From Rhodobacterales bacterium (GTDB lineage Bacteria; Pseudomonadota; Alphaproteobacteria; Rhodobacterales; Rhodobacteraceae): DNA of 64,000 nt. The stretch is taken from contig JAACUH010000057.1 of the NCBI GenBank assembly GCA_009993005.1, positions 1 to 64,000 of the forward strand. Direction: 5' to 3'. Positions 16,872 through 26,362 of this stretch are shown piece by piece (the stretch's first letter is position 1; each line of letters opens with the position of its first letter). The notes below the pieces were generated by a model. It worked only from the letters and a program-made list of their open reading frames with translations. It was not told the origin of the DNA and made no database searches. A program made the position numbers and the translations under genes.

Positions 16872-18113
16872 ATGACTGCCACCGCCGCGCCGAAAAAGGT
16901 CGTTCTCGCCTATTCCGGCGGGCTTGATACCTCGATCATCCTCAAATGGCTGCAAACCGAGTATGGCTGCGAGGTCGTCACCTTTACCGCCGATCTGGGC
17001 CAGGGCGAAGAGCTCGAGCCCGCGCGGCAAAAGGCGCTGATGCTGGGCATCGCGCCCGAGAACATCAATATCGTCGATGTCCGCGAGGAATTCGTGCGCG
17101 ATTTCGTCTTTCCGATGTTCCGCGCCAATGCGCTTTACGAGGGGCTCTATCTGCTCGGCACCTCCATCGCGCGGCCGCTGATCTCGCAGCACCTGGTGCG
17201 TATCGCGCATGAGACCGGCGCCGATGCGGTGGCGCATGGGGCGACGGGCAAGGGCAATGACCAGGTCCGGTTCGAACTGGCCGCCTATGCGCTCGACCCC
17301 GCGATCCGCGTCATCGCGCCCTGGCGTGAATGGGATCTGACCAGCCGCACCAAACTGCTGGAGTTCGCCGAGGCGAACCAGATCCCCATCGCCAAGGACA
17401 AGCGCGGCGAGGCGCCCTTCAGCGTGGATGCGAACCTGCTGCACACGTCCTCCGAGGGCAAGGCGTTGGAAAACCCCGCCAACGAGGCGCCCGATTACGT
17501 CTATCAGCGCACCGTCCACCCCGAGGATGCGCCCGATACGCCCGAGATGGTCGAGATCACCTTTGAGCGTGGCGATGCGGTAGCGATCAACGGCGAGGCG
17601 ATGTCGCCCGCCACGATCCTCACCCGGCTCAACGAACTGGGCGGCAAGCATGGCGTCGGGCGGCTCGACCTGGTGGAAAACCGCTTTGTCGGCATGAAAT
17701 CGCGCGGCATCTACGAAACGCCCGGCGGCACGATCCTGCTCGAGGCGCATCGCGGCATCGAGCAGATCACGCTGGACGCCGGCGCCGGGCACCTCAAGGA
17801 CAGCATCATGCCGCGCTATGCGGAACTGATCTACAACGGTTTCTGGTTCTCGCCCGAACGCGAGATGCTGCAGGCGCTGATCGACAAGAGCCAGGAGCAT
17901 GTGACCGGCACCGTGCGGCTCAAGCTCTACAAGGGCATGGCGCGGACCGTGGCGCGCTGGTCGGACCATTCGCTCTACAGCGAGGCGCATGTGACCTTTG
18001 AAGAGGACGCCGGCGCCTATGACCAGAAGGATGCCGCGGGCTTCATCCGCCTCAACGCGCTGCGGCTCAAGCTGATTGCGACGCGCAACGCGCGGGTCGC
18101 GGCCAAGGGCTGA
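16872..18113 (+). CDS. argG: Argininosuccinate synthase
   Basis: 413 residues. Joins citrulline and aspartate using ATP in arginine synthesis. The N-type ATP-pyrophosphatase loop is AYSGGLDTS at residues 13-21. The family motifs [15 protein letters not shown] and [11 protein letters not shown], and [17 protein letters not shown], are all intact, and the length is standard. A GGATAG ribosome-binding sequence precedes the ATG. Monocistronic by position: divergent from the membrane protein gene, and separated from msrA by about 95 bp containing an 18-bp inverted repeat. Confidence 0.97.
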   Translation: MTATAAPKKVVLAYSGGLDTSIILKWLQTEYGCEVVTFTADLGQGEELEPARQKALMLGIAPENINIVDVREEFVRDFVFPMFRANALYEGLYLLGTSIARPLISQHLVRIAHETGADAVAHGATGKGNDQVRFELAAYALDPAIRVIAPWREWDLTSRTKLLEFAEANQIPIAKDKRGEAPFSVDANLLHTSSEGKALENPANEAPDYVYQRTVHPEDAPDTPEMVEITFERGDAVAINGEAMSPATILTRLNELGGKHGVGRLDLVENRFVGMKSRGIYETPGGTILLEAHRGIEQITLDAGAGHLKDSIMPRYAELIYNGFWFSPEREMLQALIDKSQEHVTGTVRLKLYKGMARTVARWSDHSLYSEAHVTFEEDAGAYDQKDAAGFIRLNALRLKLIATRNARVAAKG

Positions 18114-18132
18114 CCGTTACAGCGGCTGAATA

Positions 18133-18150
18133 GCGCGTGATGTCACGCGC
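18133..18150. repeat. Perfect inverted repeat between argG and msrA
   Basis: GCGCGTGA (18133-18140) and TCACGCGC (18143-18150) are exact reverse complements separated by TG. It begins 19 bp after the argG stop and about 58 bp before the msrA start. No T tract follows, so it fits a regulator operator or a weak hairpin better than a standard terminator. Confidence 0.7.
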
Positions 18151-18208
18151 CGGTGAATTGCGCGTATCGCTCGGCGCGGGCAGGGTCTGCGGCAAAAGGA
18201 GATTTGCC

Positions 18209-18871
18209 ATGACCCAGTTCCGCCAGATGTTGAAAACCGTGATCCTGCTGGGGGCGATCCTTGTGGGATTTGCCCTGCAATCGGGCACAGCCGAAGCGCA
18301 GCAAAGCCAGCGCATGATCGTCGCGGGCGGCTGTTTCTGGTGTGTCGAGTCCGACTTTGAAAAGGTGCCCGGCGTGATTGCGGCGGTGTCGGGCTATACC
18401 GGCGGCACCGTTGCCAACCCCACCTACGATCAGGTCACGCGGGGCGGCACCGGGCATTACGAGGCGGTCGAGATCACCTTTGACCCCTCGCGCGTCAGCT
18501 ATGACACGCTTATCGCGATGTTCCTGCGTTCGGTCGATCCGACGGACGCGGGCGGGCAGTTCTGCGACCGGGGCAACAGTTACCGCACCGCGATCTTTGC
18601 GCTCGACGCCGCGCAGCAGGCCAGCGCCACCGCAGCGATTGCCGCCGCGCAGACCGACCTGGGCCGGCCGATCGTGACGCCGGTGATCCCGGCCGGGACG
18701 TTCTATGTCGCCGAGGACTATCATCAGGATTACTACAAGGGCGACAGCCTGATCCTGACGCGCGCCGGACCCAAACGGCAGTCGAACGCCTATGCCTTCT
18801 ATCGCGAGGCCTGCGGCCGCGACGCGCGCGTGCGCGCCCTCTGGGGTGACGCCGCCCCCTTTGCCGGCTGA
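18209..18871 (+). CDS. msrA: Peptide-methionine (S)-S-oxide reductase, exported
   Basis: 220 residues. Reduces the S epimer of methionine sulfoxide in proteins. The active site GCFWC (nucleophile first Cys) is followed by GYTGG, typical of MsrA. The N-terminus [20 protein letters not shown]...AEAQ is a signal peptide with an Ala-x-Ala cleavage site, so this copy should work in the periplasm, unlike the usual cytosolic MsrA. The start at 18209 has AAAAGGA about 8 bases upstream. It sits between argG and mutS without close coupling to either. Confidence 0.93.
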   Translation: MTQFRQMLKTVILLGAILVGFALQSGTAEAQQSQRMIVAGGCFWCVESDFEKVPGVIAAVSGYTGGTVANPTYDQVTRGGTGHYEAVEITFDPSRVSYDTLIAMFLRSVDPTDAGGQFCDRGNSYRTAIFALDAAQQASATAAIAAAQTDLGRPIVTPVIPAGTFYVAEDYHQDYYKGDSLILTRAGPKRQSNAYAFYREACGRDARVRALWGDAAPFAG

Positions 18872-18937
18872 CGGCTTTCGGGCTTTTCGCGCCGCACGCG
18901 CTTGGCTAGTGTCCCCCGACAAGGACCGGGGGGCCCG

Positions 18938-21556
18938 ATGAGCAGCGACAGCGTGACGCCGATGATGGCGCAATACCTCGACATCAAGGCAGGCCACCCC
19001 GACGCGCTCTTGTTCTATCGCATGGGCGATTTCTACGAGATGTTCTTTGACGATGCCGTCGCGGCCTCTGCCGCGCTCGACATCGCGCTGACCAAACGTG
19101 GCAAGCATCTGGGCGAGGATATCGCGATGTGTGGCGTGCCGGTCCACAGCGCCGAGGGCTATTTCCTGACGCTGATCCGCAAGGGGTTTCGCGTGGCGGT
19201 CTGCGAACAGATGGAGGACCCCGCCGAGGCAAAGAAGCGCGGGTCGAAATCGGTGGTGCGGCGCGAGGTGGTGCGGCTGGTCACGCCCGGCACGCTCACC
19301 GAGGACGGGTTGCTGGACGCGCGGCGGCACAACTACCTGCTGGCCTATGCGCAGGTGCGCGACGACGGCGCGATTGCCTGGGCGGATATTTCGACAGGGG
19401 CGGTATCGGTGATGCCCTGCACGCGATTGCGGCTGGGACCAGAGCTCGCCCGCCTGGCCCCGCGCGAAGTGCTGGTGGCCGATGGCTTTGATGGCAGTTT
19501 GGCCAATATAGTCTCTGAATCGGGCGCGGCGCTGACCCCTTTGGGTCGTGCATCATTCGACAGCACGAGTGGGGAAAAGCGGCTCTGCACGCTCTACGCC
19601 GTTGCCTCGCTCGACGGGTTCGGGGTGTTTTCGCGGGCAGAGGTGGGGGCGCTGGGCGCGCTGGTCGATTATATCGAGATCACGCAAAAGGGGCGCCTGC
19701 CGCTGCTGCGCCCGCCGGTGCAAGAAGGTCAACGCGCCGCGATGCAGATCGACGCGGCGACCCGGCGGTCGCTTGAGCTGACCCAAGGCGCCGACGGCGG
19801 GCGGCAGGGCTCGCTCATCGCCGCGATGGACCGCACGGTGACGGCCGCGGGCGCGCGGTTGCTGGAAAAGCGTCTCGCGGGGCCGTCCTGCACGCTGTCC
19901 ACGATCCTCGCGCGGCAAGAAGCGGTCGCCTATCTGCACGACGACACGCGGCTCACGCAGGATCTGCGGCACAGCTTGCGGGCCGCGCACGATCTGGACC
20001 GCGCGCTCTCGCGTCTCGCGCTCGACCGGGCCGGACCGCGCGACATGACAGCGATCCGAGATACCATCGGCGTGGCGCGGCAGGTGGCCGCGCGCCTGCC
20101 CGAAGGGCTGCCGCCGGTTCTGGTCGAGGCAGCGAAAGGCCTGGGCGGGCTTGACGACCTTTTCGACCTTCTCGACCGGGCGCTGGTGGCCGAACCCCCG
20201 CTGCTCGCGCGCGACGGGGGGTTCATCGCGGCGGGGTTCGAGCCGGACCTCGACCAGGCGCGGCTGCTGCGCGACGAAGGACGCTCTGTCATCGCTGGCA
20301 TGCAGGCGGACTATGCCACGCTGTCGGGCGTCGCCGCGCTCAAAATCAAGCACAACAATGTGCTGGGCTATTTCATCGAGACGACCGACACCCATGCCGC
20401 GCGCATGATGGCGCCGCCGCTGAACGAGACCTTTATCCACCGTCAGACGACGGCCAATCAGGTCAGGTTCACCACGCTTGCGCTCAGCGAAATGGAAACC
20501 CGGATCCTCAATGCCGGCGGGCATGCCCTTGACATCGAAAAGCGGCTCTATTCAGGCCTGAAAGACGCTATTCTTGCCCAGGCGGCCGCGCTGGGCGCGA
20601 TGGCGTCCGCACTGGCAGAGATCGACCTCGCCACCGCGCTGGCCGATCTGGCGCGGGCCGAGCAATGGTGCAGGCCAACGCTTGACGACAGCCGCGATTT
20701 TGTGATCACAGCGGGGCGCCATCCGGTTGTGGAACAGGCATTGCGCCGCGCCGGCACGCCCTTTGTCGCCAATGACTGCGACCTGCGCGATGCGCCGATC
20801 TGGCTGCTCACCGGGCCGAACATGGCCGGCAAATCGACCTATCTGCGACAGAACGCGCTGGTCGCCATCCTCGCGCAGATCGGGGCCTATGTGCCCGCAA
20901 GTGCGGCGCGGATCGGGATCGTGAGCCAGATCTTCAGCCGCGTGGGCGCATCCGATGACCTCGCGCGGGGGCGGTCCACCTTTATGGTGGAAATGGTCGA
21001 GACGGCCGCGATCCTCAATCAGGCGGATGACCGCGCGCTGGTGATCCTTGACGAGATCGGGCGCGGGACGGCGACCTATGACGGGCTCTCGATCGCCTGG
21101 GCGGTGCTGGAGCACTTGCAGGCCGCCAACCGCTGCCGCGCAATCTTTGCCACGCATTATCACGAGATGGCGACGCTGGCCGACAGGCTCGACGGGGTCG
21201 CCAATGCGACCGTGATGGTCAAGGAATGGGACGGCGATGTGGTGTTCCTGCACGAGGTGCGCCCCGGAACAGCCGACCGCAGCTATGGCGTGCAGGTGGC
21301 AAAGCTCGCCGGCTTGCCCGCGCCGGTGGTCGAGCGCGCGCGGGTGGTGCTCGACGCGCTGGAAAGGGGCGAGCGCGAGGGGGGCGGCAAGCGGCAGGCG
21401 CTGATCGACGATCTGCCGCTGTTTGCGGTGGCGCCCCGCCCTGCCCCCGCGCCGCGCCTGTCCGAGGTCGAGGCGCGGCTGCGCGAGGTGTTGCCTGACG
21501 ATCTGACCCCGCGCGAGGCGCTGGCGCTGATTTACGAGCTGCGCGGGCTGCTCTGA
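18938..21556 (+). CDS. mutS: DNA mismatch repair protein MutS
   Basis: About 872 residues, the normal length. The mismatch-binding Phe-x-Glu is in GDFYEMFFDDA near residue 32. The core and clamp regions follow, then the ATPase with Walker A GPNMAGKST (about 625) and Walker B VILDEIGRGTATYDG. The C-terminal segment DLTPREALALIYELRGLL is the usual tetramer/MutL-interaction tail. The start at 18938 (MSSDSVTPMMAQYLDIKAGH) follows a GGGG-rich leader. It recognises mismatches and recruits MutL, which is not in this window. Confidence 0.97.
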   Translation: MSSDSVTPMMAQYLDIKAGHPDALLFYRMGDFYEMFFDDAVAASAALDIALTKRGKHLGEDIAMCGVPVHSAEGYFLTLIRKGFRVAVCEQMEDPAEAKKRGSKSVVRREVVRLVTPGTLTEDGLLDARRHNYLLAYAQVRDDGAIAWADISTGAVSVMPCTRLRLGPELARLAPREVLVADGFDGSLANIVSESGAALTPLGRASFDSTSGEKRLCTLYAVASLDGFGVFSRAEVGALGALVDYIEITQKGRLPLLRPPVQEGQRAAMQIDAATRRSLELTQGADGGRQGSLIAAMDRTVTAAGARLLEKRLAGPSCTLSTILARQEAVAYLHDDTRLTQDLRHSLRAAHDLDRALSRLALDRAGPRDMTAIRDTIGVARQVAARLPEGLPPVLVEAAKGLGGLDDLFDLLDRALVAEPPLLARDGGFIAAGFEPDLDQARLLRDEGRSVIAGMQADYATLSGVAALKIKHNNVLGYFIETTDTHAARMMAPPLNETFIHRQTTANQVRFTTLALSEMETRILNAGGHALDIEKRLYSGLKDAILAQAAALGAMASALAEIDLATALADLARAEQWCRPTLDDSRDFVITAGRHPVVEQALRRAGTPFVANDCDLRDAPIWLLTGPNMAGKSTYLRQNALVAILAQIGAYVPASAARIGIVSQIFSRVGASDDLARGRSTFMVEMVETAAILNQADDRALVILDEIGRGTATYDGLSIAWAVLEHLQAANRCRAIFATHYHEMATLADRLDGVANATVMVKEWDGDVVFLHEVRPGTADRSYGVQVAKLAGLPAPVVERARVVLDALERGEREGGGKRQALIDDLPLFAVAPRPAPAPRLSEVEARLREVLPDDLTPREALALIYELRGLL

Positions 21557-21584
21557 GGTTGTCGGCCCGCCGCATTGCGGCATA

Positions 21585-23276
21585 GTGAGGAAAGCATGGG
21601 GGGTGCGCGCCGTGGACTTTTCCTTTCACAGCATCTTTTACGAGATTGCGGCGCTGGTGTTGCTGGCGGCGGTGCTGGGCTTTGCCGGGATGGCGGCGCG
21701 GCAGCCGCTGGTCGTGGCCTTTATCGCGGCGGGGGTGTTGGCGGGGCCCGATGCGCTGGGCCTGGTGAGTTCGACCGAGTTTGTCGAGACGCTGAGCCAG
21801 ATCAGCATCGCGGTGTTGCTGTTTCTGGTGGGGCTGAAGCTCGATGTGACGCTGGTGCGCAGCCTGGGCAAGGTCGCGGTGGCGACGGGGCTGGGGCAGG
21901 TCGGCTTTACCGCGTTTTTCGGCTTTCTGATTTGCCTCGGGCTCGGGCTCGACGCGGTGACTTCGGCCTATGTGGCGATTGCGCTGACCTTTTCCTCGAC
22001 CATCATCATCGTGAAACTGCTGTCGGACAAGCAGGAGATCGAGGCGCTGCATGGCAAGATCGCGCTGGGGTTCCTGATCGTGCAGGACATTTTCGTGGTG
22101 CTGGCGATGGTCGCGCTGTCGGCCATTGGCGTGGGTGCGGCAGAGGCAAACGGCGGGTCGGCCGAGATGCTTGTGCTGGTTGGCGGCGGCATCGCGATGG
22201 TGGCGATTGTCTATGGCTTTGCGCGGTTCATCGCGACGCCGCTTTTGGGCCTCGTGGCCAGATCATCAGAGCTTTTGGTGATTTTCGCGGTGGGCTGGGC
22301 GGCGGGAATGGCGGCGTTGGGCGATGCGGTCGGGTTTGGCAAGGAACTGGGCGGGCTGCTCGCCGGCGTCTCGCTCGCCTCGACGCCGTTCCGCGACGCC
22401 ATCGGGTCACGGCTCGCCTCGCTGCGCGATTTTCTGTTGCTGTTTTTCTTCCTCAACCTCGGATCGGGGCTCGACCTCGATACGCTGGGCGCGCAGGTCG
22501 GGCCGGCGATCGTGCTGTCGCTTTTCGTGCTGATCGGCAATCCGCTGATCGTGATGGCGATCATGGGCTACCTTGGCTACCGCAAGCGGACGGGGTTTCT
22601 GGCCGGGCTGACGGTGGCGCAGATCTCGGAGTTTTCGCTGATCTTCATGGCGATGGGGATCACGATCGGCCATGTGACCGAGGCGGCGCTGGGACTGGTG
22701 ACGCTGGTGGGCCTCGTGACGATCGCGCTGTCGGTCTACATGATCACCTTTTCGCACCAGCTTTACCGGTTCTGCGAGCCGTTCATCGGGATGTTCGAGC
22801 GCAGCCGCACCTTTCGCGAAGAGTCGCAGGACGGCGATGCGGCGGGGGGCTATGATTTCGTCATTTTCGGGCTGGGGCGCTATGGCTGCAAGATCGGGCA
22901 AGCGCTGCAGGATGCGGGGCACCGGGTGCTGGGGATCGACTTTGACCCCGATGCGCTGGCGCATTGGCGCGCGCTGGGCTTTGTCGGGCGGTTTGGCGAT
23001 GCGACCGACCCCGAGTTTGCGGCGCATCTTCCGCTTGCAGGGGTGCGCGCCGTGATCTCGGCGGTGCCGCGGACGCGCGGGCCGCTGACCGGGTCCGACC
23101 CGCAGATGGCGCTGCTGCACGGGCTGAGGGCCGCCAATTTCGCAGGGGCAGCAGTGATGACGGTCAACCACCAGCGCGATGCCGCCCCCTATGAAGCGCA
23201 AGGCGCCAGCATGGTGCTGACGCCCTTTGAGGATGCGGCAACCTTTGCGGCAGAGCGGCTGACCGCGCTGCGCTAG
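21585..23276 (+). CDS. Kef-type cation:proton antiporter with RCK (TrkA-N) domain
   Basis: 563 residues. An N-terminal CPA2 antiporter domain of about 12 membrane segments (IAALVLLAAVLGFAG..., AFIAAGVLAGPDALG, FSSTIIIVKLLSDKQ) is followed by a cytosolic NAD-binding RCK domain starting FVIFGLGRYGCKIGQAL with its GxGxxG loop. Likely potassium or sodium efflux controlled by nucleotide binding. The listed start is a GTG at 21585; GTG codons at 21603 and 21612 (giving VDFSFHSIFYEI) are real alternatives. Convergent with grpE, only 4 bp between stops. Confidence 0.9.
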   Translation: MRKAWGVRAVDFSFHSIFYEIAALVLLAAVLGFAGMAARQPLVVAFIAAGVLAGPDALGLVSSTEFVETLSQISIAVLLFLVGLKLDVTLVRSLGKVAVATGLGQVGFTAFFGFLICLGLGLDAVTSAYVAIALTFSSTIIIVKLLSDKQEIEALHGKIALGFLIVQDIFVVLAMVALSAIGVGAAEANGGSAEMLVLVGGGIAMVAIVYGFARFIATPLLGLVARSSELLVIFAVGWAAGMAALGDAVGFGKELGGLLAGVSLASTPFRDAIGSRLASLRDFLLLFFFLNLGSGLDLDTLGAQVGPAIVLSLFVLIGNPLIVMAIMGYLGYRKRTGFLAGLTVAQISEFSLIFMAMGITIGHVTEAALGLVTLVGLVTIALSVYMITFSHQLYRFCEPFIGMFERSRTFREESQDGDAAGGYDFVIFGLGRYGCKIGQALQDAGHRVLGIDFDPDALAHWRALGFVGRFGDATDPEFAAHLPLAGVRAVISAVPRTRGPLTGSDPQMALLHGLRAANFAGAAVMTVNHQRDAAPYEAQGASMVLTPFEDAATFAAERLTALR

Positions 23277-23280
23277 GCGT

Positions 23281-23838
23281 TCATTTGCCGGCAGGGGTCG
23301 AGGACACGCCGACCTGCGCGGGGCGCAGCAGGCGGTCGTAGAGCAGGAAGCCTTCGGTCATCACCTGGATGATATCGCCGGCCTTGGTGCCCGGCACCGG
23401 GGCCTCGAACATCGCCTGATGGTTCTGCGGATCGAAACGGTCGCCGATTTCGGGCGCGATCACCTCGATGCCGTGTTTCTTGAACACGGTGAGGATCTCG
23501 CGCATCGTGAGCTCTACCCCTTCGAGGATCGGGCCAGAGACCGCCTGCGTATCGTCCTGCATCGCCTGAAGCGCGCGTTTGAGGTTGTCATAGACCGGCA
23601 GCATGTCGCGGGCGAGTTTGGAGCCGCCGTAATTTTCGGCCTCGCGGCGGTCGCGGTCGGCGCGTTTGCGCATGTTCTCGGCTTCGGCGAGCGCGCGGAT
23701 GAACTTGTCCTTGAACGCGTCCCGCTCAGCGCGGAGCTGATCGACCTCGTCCAGCAATTCGGTGGTCGCGGCATCGAGGTCGAAGGCCTCGTCAGCCAGT
23801 TCGTCAAGGGATTGCGGGGTTACGTTCTGCTCTGCCAT
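23281..23838 (-). CDS. grpE: Nucleotide exchange factor GrpE
   Basis: 185 residues. DnaK co-chaperone that releases ADP. A long N-terminal coiled coil (TTELLDEVDQLRAERDAFKD...) precedes the conserved FRKRADRD-like NMRKRADRDRREAEN, LLPVYDNLKRAL-like and GVELTMREILTVFKKHGIE segments. TGAGGA lies 9-10 bases before the ATG at 23838. It follows hrcA by only 12 bp, an hrcA-grpE operon standard in alphaproteobacteria; dnaK/dnaJ are not here. Confidence 0.95.
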   Translation of the reverse strand: MAEQNVTPQSLDELADEAFDLDAATTELLDEVDQLRAERDAFKDKFIRALAEAENMRKRADRDRREAENYGGSKLARDMLPVYDNLKRALQAMQDDTQAVSGPILEGVELTMREILTVFKKHGIEVIAPEIGDRFDPQNHQAMFEAPVPGTKAGDIIQVMTEGFLLYDRLLRPAQVGVSSTPAGK

Positions 23839-23850
23839 TGTCAACTTTCC

Positions 23851-24915
23851 TCAGGACCGGTCGGAGATGAGTTTGCCGACCAGCTGCGCTGTATATTCCA
23901 CGATGGGCACGATCCGCCCGTAGTTGAGCCGTGTGGGCCCGATGACGCCGACGGCGCCGACGATCTTTCGATCAGCGTTCATATAGGGAGAGACCACCAG
24001 AGAGGAACCGGAAAGTGAAAAAAGCTTGTTCTCTGACCCTATGAAAATGCGCACGCCCTCGCCGCCCTCGGCCAGTTCGAGGAATTGTGCGATATCACGT
24101 TTGCGTTCGAGGTCGTCGAACAGGCTGCGGATCCGGTCGAGGTCGGCGGTGCCCCCCTGCCCTTCGAGCAGATTGCCCTGCCCGCGCACGATCAGCCGCT
24201 CGGTTGATTCGTCCTCGTTCACCCAGGTGGCGAGGCCGGATTCGACCAGTTCACGCGCCAGGCGGTCGATCTCTTGCCGCCGCGTGCCAATCTCGCGGGC
24301 GATGACGCCGGACAGTTCGGAGAGGGTGTGACCCTCTGCGATGGCGTTGAGGAAATTCGCGGCCTCGCGCATGGAGGAGGGAGTCTGGCCCATCGGCGGG
24401 GTGAAGATGCGGTTTTCGACATGGGCATCGGCAAAGACGAGGACCACCAATGCGCGGTCGGGTGCAAGCGACACAAAGTCGATATGGCGGATCGGGGCCT
24501 CATGCTTGGGCGTCAGCACAAGGCTCGCGCCCCGGGTGACGCCGGAGAGCGCCGCGCCGATGCTGTCCAGCATCGTTGCCACATCGCGGTCGCCATGGCC
24601 CAGTGTCTCGTCGATCATCTGGCGGTCCTCACCGGCGAGGTCGCGCACTTCGAGCAGGCCATCGACAAAGAGACGCAGGCCAAGCTGCGTCGGCACCCGC
24701 CCGGCCGAGACATGCGGGCTGCCCAGCAGGCCGAGGTATTCGAGGTCCTGCATCACGTTGCGCACCGTCGCGGCGCTGACCTGTTCGGTCAGGGTGCGGG
24801 TGAGCGAGCGGGACCCCACCGGCGCGCCGGTTTCCAGGTAGCCCTCGACGACACGGCGGAACACCTCGCGCGAGCGGCTGTTCATTTCCTCGATCAGGGG
24901 TGTCTTGTCGGCCAT
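23851..24915 (-). CDS. hrcA: Heat-inducible transcription repressor HrcA
   Basis: 354 residues. Represses chaperone operons by binding CIRCE elements and is itself kept active by GroEL. The N-terminal winged helix includes [28 protein letters not shown] and [18 protein letters not shown]. The C-terminal HrcA domain ends [20 protein letters not shown]. The Met at 24915 ([12 protein letters not shown]) is the family start. No CIRCE element is visible in the 131-bp leader shared with rph, so its targets are presumably elsewhere (e.g. groESL). Confidence 0.95.
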   Translation of the reverse strand: MADKTPLIEEMNSRSREVFRRVVEGYLETGAPVGSRSLTRTLTEQVSAATVRNVMQDLEYLGLLGSPHVSAGRVPTQLGLRLFVDGLLEVRDLAGEDRQMIDETLGHGDRDVATMLDSIGAALSGVTRGASLVLTPKHEAPIRHIDFVSLAPDRALVVLVFADAHVENRIFTPPMGQTPSSMREAANFLNAIAEGHTLSELSGVIAREIGTRRQEIDRLARELVESGLATWVNEDESTERLIVRGQGNLLEGQGGTADLDRIRSLFDDLERKRDIAQFLELAEGGEGVRIFIGSENKLFSLSGSSLVVSPYMNADRKIVGAVGVIGPTRLNYGRIVPIVEYTAQLVGKLISDRS

Positions 24916-25046
24916 GTGATCCCTTGCTGGTGGCCCATCATCGCGGCCTGCCAATTAAAGCCTTGCGCGGCCGGGCGTCAATCGGGGTTGGTTTTCGGCG
25001 CGCCGCGGCGTATCCCCTGCGCGTGCTGGAACAAAGGATGAGAGCG

Positions 25047-25754
25047 ATGCGCCCTTCGGGTCGGAAAACGGATGAGCTGCGCAAGGTCACGATCGAGACC
25101 GGGGTCAATCGCCATGCGGAAGGGTCCTGCCTGATCCGTTGTGGCGATACCCATGTGCTCTGCACGGCGACCATCGACGAGCGGGTGCCGCCGTTTCTCA
25201 AGAACACCGGGCTGGGCTGGGTGACGGCGGAATACGGGATGCTGCCACGGGCAACCAACACGCGGATGAAGCGCGAGGCCAAGGATGGGCAGTCGGGCCG
25301 CACGCAGGAGATCCAGCGGCTGATCGGGCGGTCGCTGCGCGCGGGCGTGGACCGGGTCGCGCTGGGCGAACGGCAGATCGTGGTGGACTGTGATGTGATC
25401 CAGGCGGACGGCGGGACGCGCTGCGCGTCGATCACCGGGGGCTGGGTCGCGCTGCGGCTGGCCGTCAACCGGCTGATGAAGGCGGGGCTGATCACGTCGA
25501 ACCCGCTGATCGACCCGGTGGCGGCGGTGAGTTGCGGGATCTATGCCGGACAGGCGGTGCTCGACCTCGACTATCCCGAGGACAGCGAGGCGGGGGTCGA
25601 TGGCAATTTCGTCATGGCGGGCGCGCGGCTGGTCGAGGTGCAGATGTCTGCCGAGGGATCGACCTATACGCGCGCGCAGATGGACATGTTGCTGGACCTT
25701 GCGGAAAAAGGCATCGCGGAACTGACAGCGGCGCAATTGGCGGCGGTCGGTTGA
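25047..25754 (+). CDS. rph: Ribonuclease PH
   Basis: 235 residues. Phosphorolytic 3' exoribonuclease that trims tRNA precursors. It begins [19 protein letters not shown], the family N-terminus, and contains [10 protein letters not shown]-like [40 protein letters not shown] and the [18 protein letters not shown] active-site region. AGGA 9 bases upstream supports the ATG at 25047 over the one at 25038. Its stop overlaps the rdgB start by one base (TGATG), so rph-rdgB-hemW form one operon. Confidence 0.97.
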   Translation: MRPSGRKTDELRKVTIETGVNRHAEGSCLIRCGDTHVLCTATIDERVPPFLKNTGLGWVTAEYGMLPRATNTRMKREAKDGQSGRTQEIQRLIGRSLRAGVDRVALGERQIVVDCDVIQADGGTRCASITGGWVALRLAVNRLMKAGLITSNPLIDPVAAVSCGIYAGQAVLDLDYPEDSEAGVDGNFVMAGARLVEVQMSAEGSTYTRAQMDMLLDLAEKGIAELTAAQLAAVG

Positions 25755-26362
25755 TGCGGCGGTTTGACGGCGCGGCGCTGGTTGTGGCGACACACAACCA
25801 GGGGAAGCTGGAAGAGATGACGGCGTTGTTGTCGCCGTTCGGGGTCGTGCTGACCTCAAACGCCGACCACGGGCTGCCGGAACCGGAAGAGACCGAGACG
25901 ACCTTTGCCGGCAATGCGCGGATCAAGGCGCATGCGGCGGCGCGGGCGACCGGCCTTCCGGCGCTGGCGGATGACAGCGGGATCATGATCGACGCGCTCG
26001 GCGGGGCGCCGGGTGTGCAGACGGCGGATTGGGCAGAGACGCCGCAGGGGCGCGATTTCGTGATGGCGATGACGCGGGTCTGGCGCGAACTCGAGGCGGC
26101 GCGCGCGCCGGAGCCGCGGCGGGCGACGTTTTGCTGCACCCTGGTTCTGGCCTGGCCGGACGGGCATGACGAGGTATTCGAGGGGACGATGCCGGGGCGG
26201 ATCGTCTGGCCGATGCGGGGCGAGCAGGGGCACGGATTTGACCCGATCTTTCTGCCCGACGGCCACGACCTGACCCTTGGCGAAATGGATCGCTGGGAAA
26301 AGAACCGCATCAGCCACCGCGCCGATGCCTTTGCCAAGCTGGTGGCGGGCTGTTTTGCCTGA
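25754..26362 (+). CDS. rdgB: dITP/XTP pyrophosphatase (HAM1 family)
   Basis: 202 residues. Removes non-canonical purine nucleotides (ITP, dITP, XTP) from the pool by releasing pyrophosphate. The family motifs ATHNQGKLEEM at the N-terminus, FAGNARIKAHAAARATGLPA, LADDSGIMIDAL and GHGFDPIFLPDG are all present. Start codon overlaps the rph stop by one base, and the 3' end overlaps the likely hemW start by 8 bp. Confidence 0.96.
   Translation: MRRFDGAALVVATHNQGKLEEMTALLSPFGVVLTSNADHGLPEPEETETTFAGNARIKAHAAARATGLPALADDSGIMIDALGGAPGVQTADWAETPQGRDFVMAMTRVWRELEAARAPEPRRATFCCTLVLAWPDGHDEVFEGTMPGRIVWPMRGEQGHGFDPIFLPDGHDLTLGEMDRWEKNRISHRADAFAKLVAGCFA

Noticed and set aside
24916-25046. Possible CIRCE element controlling hrcA-grpE
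   Set aside because: Read through on both strands; no TTAGCACTC-N9-GAGTGCTAA or close variant is present.
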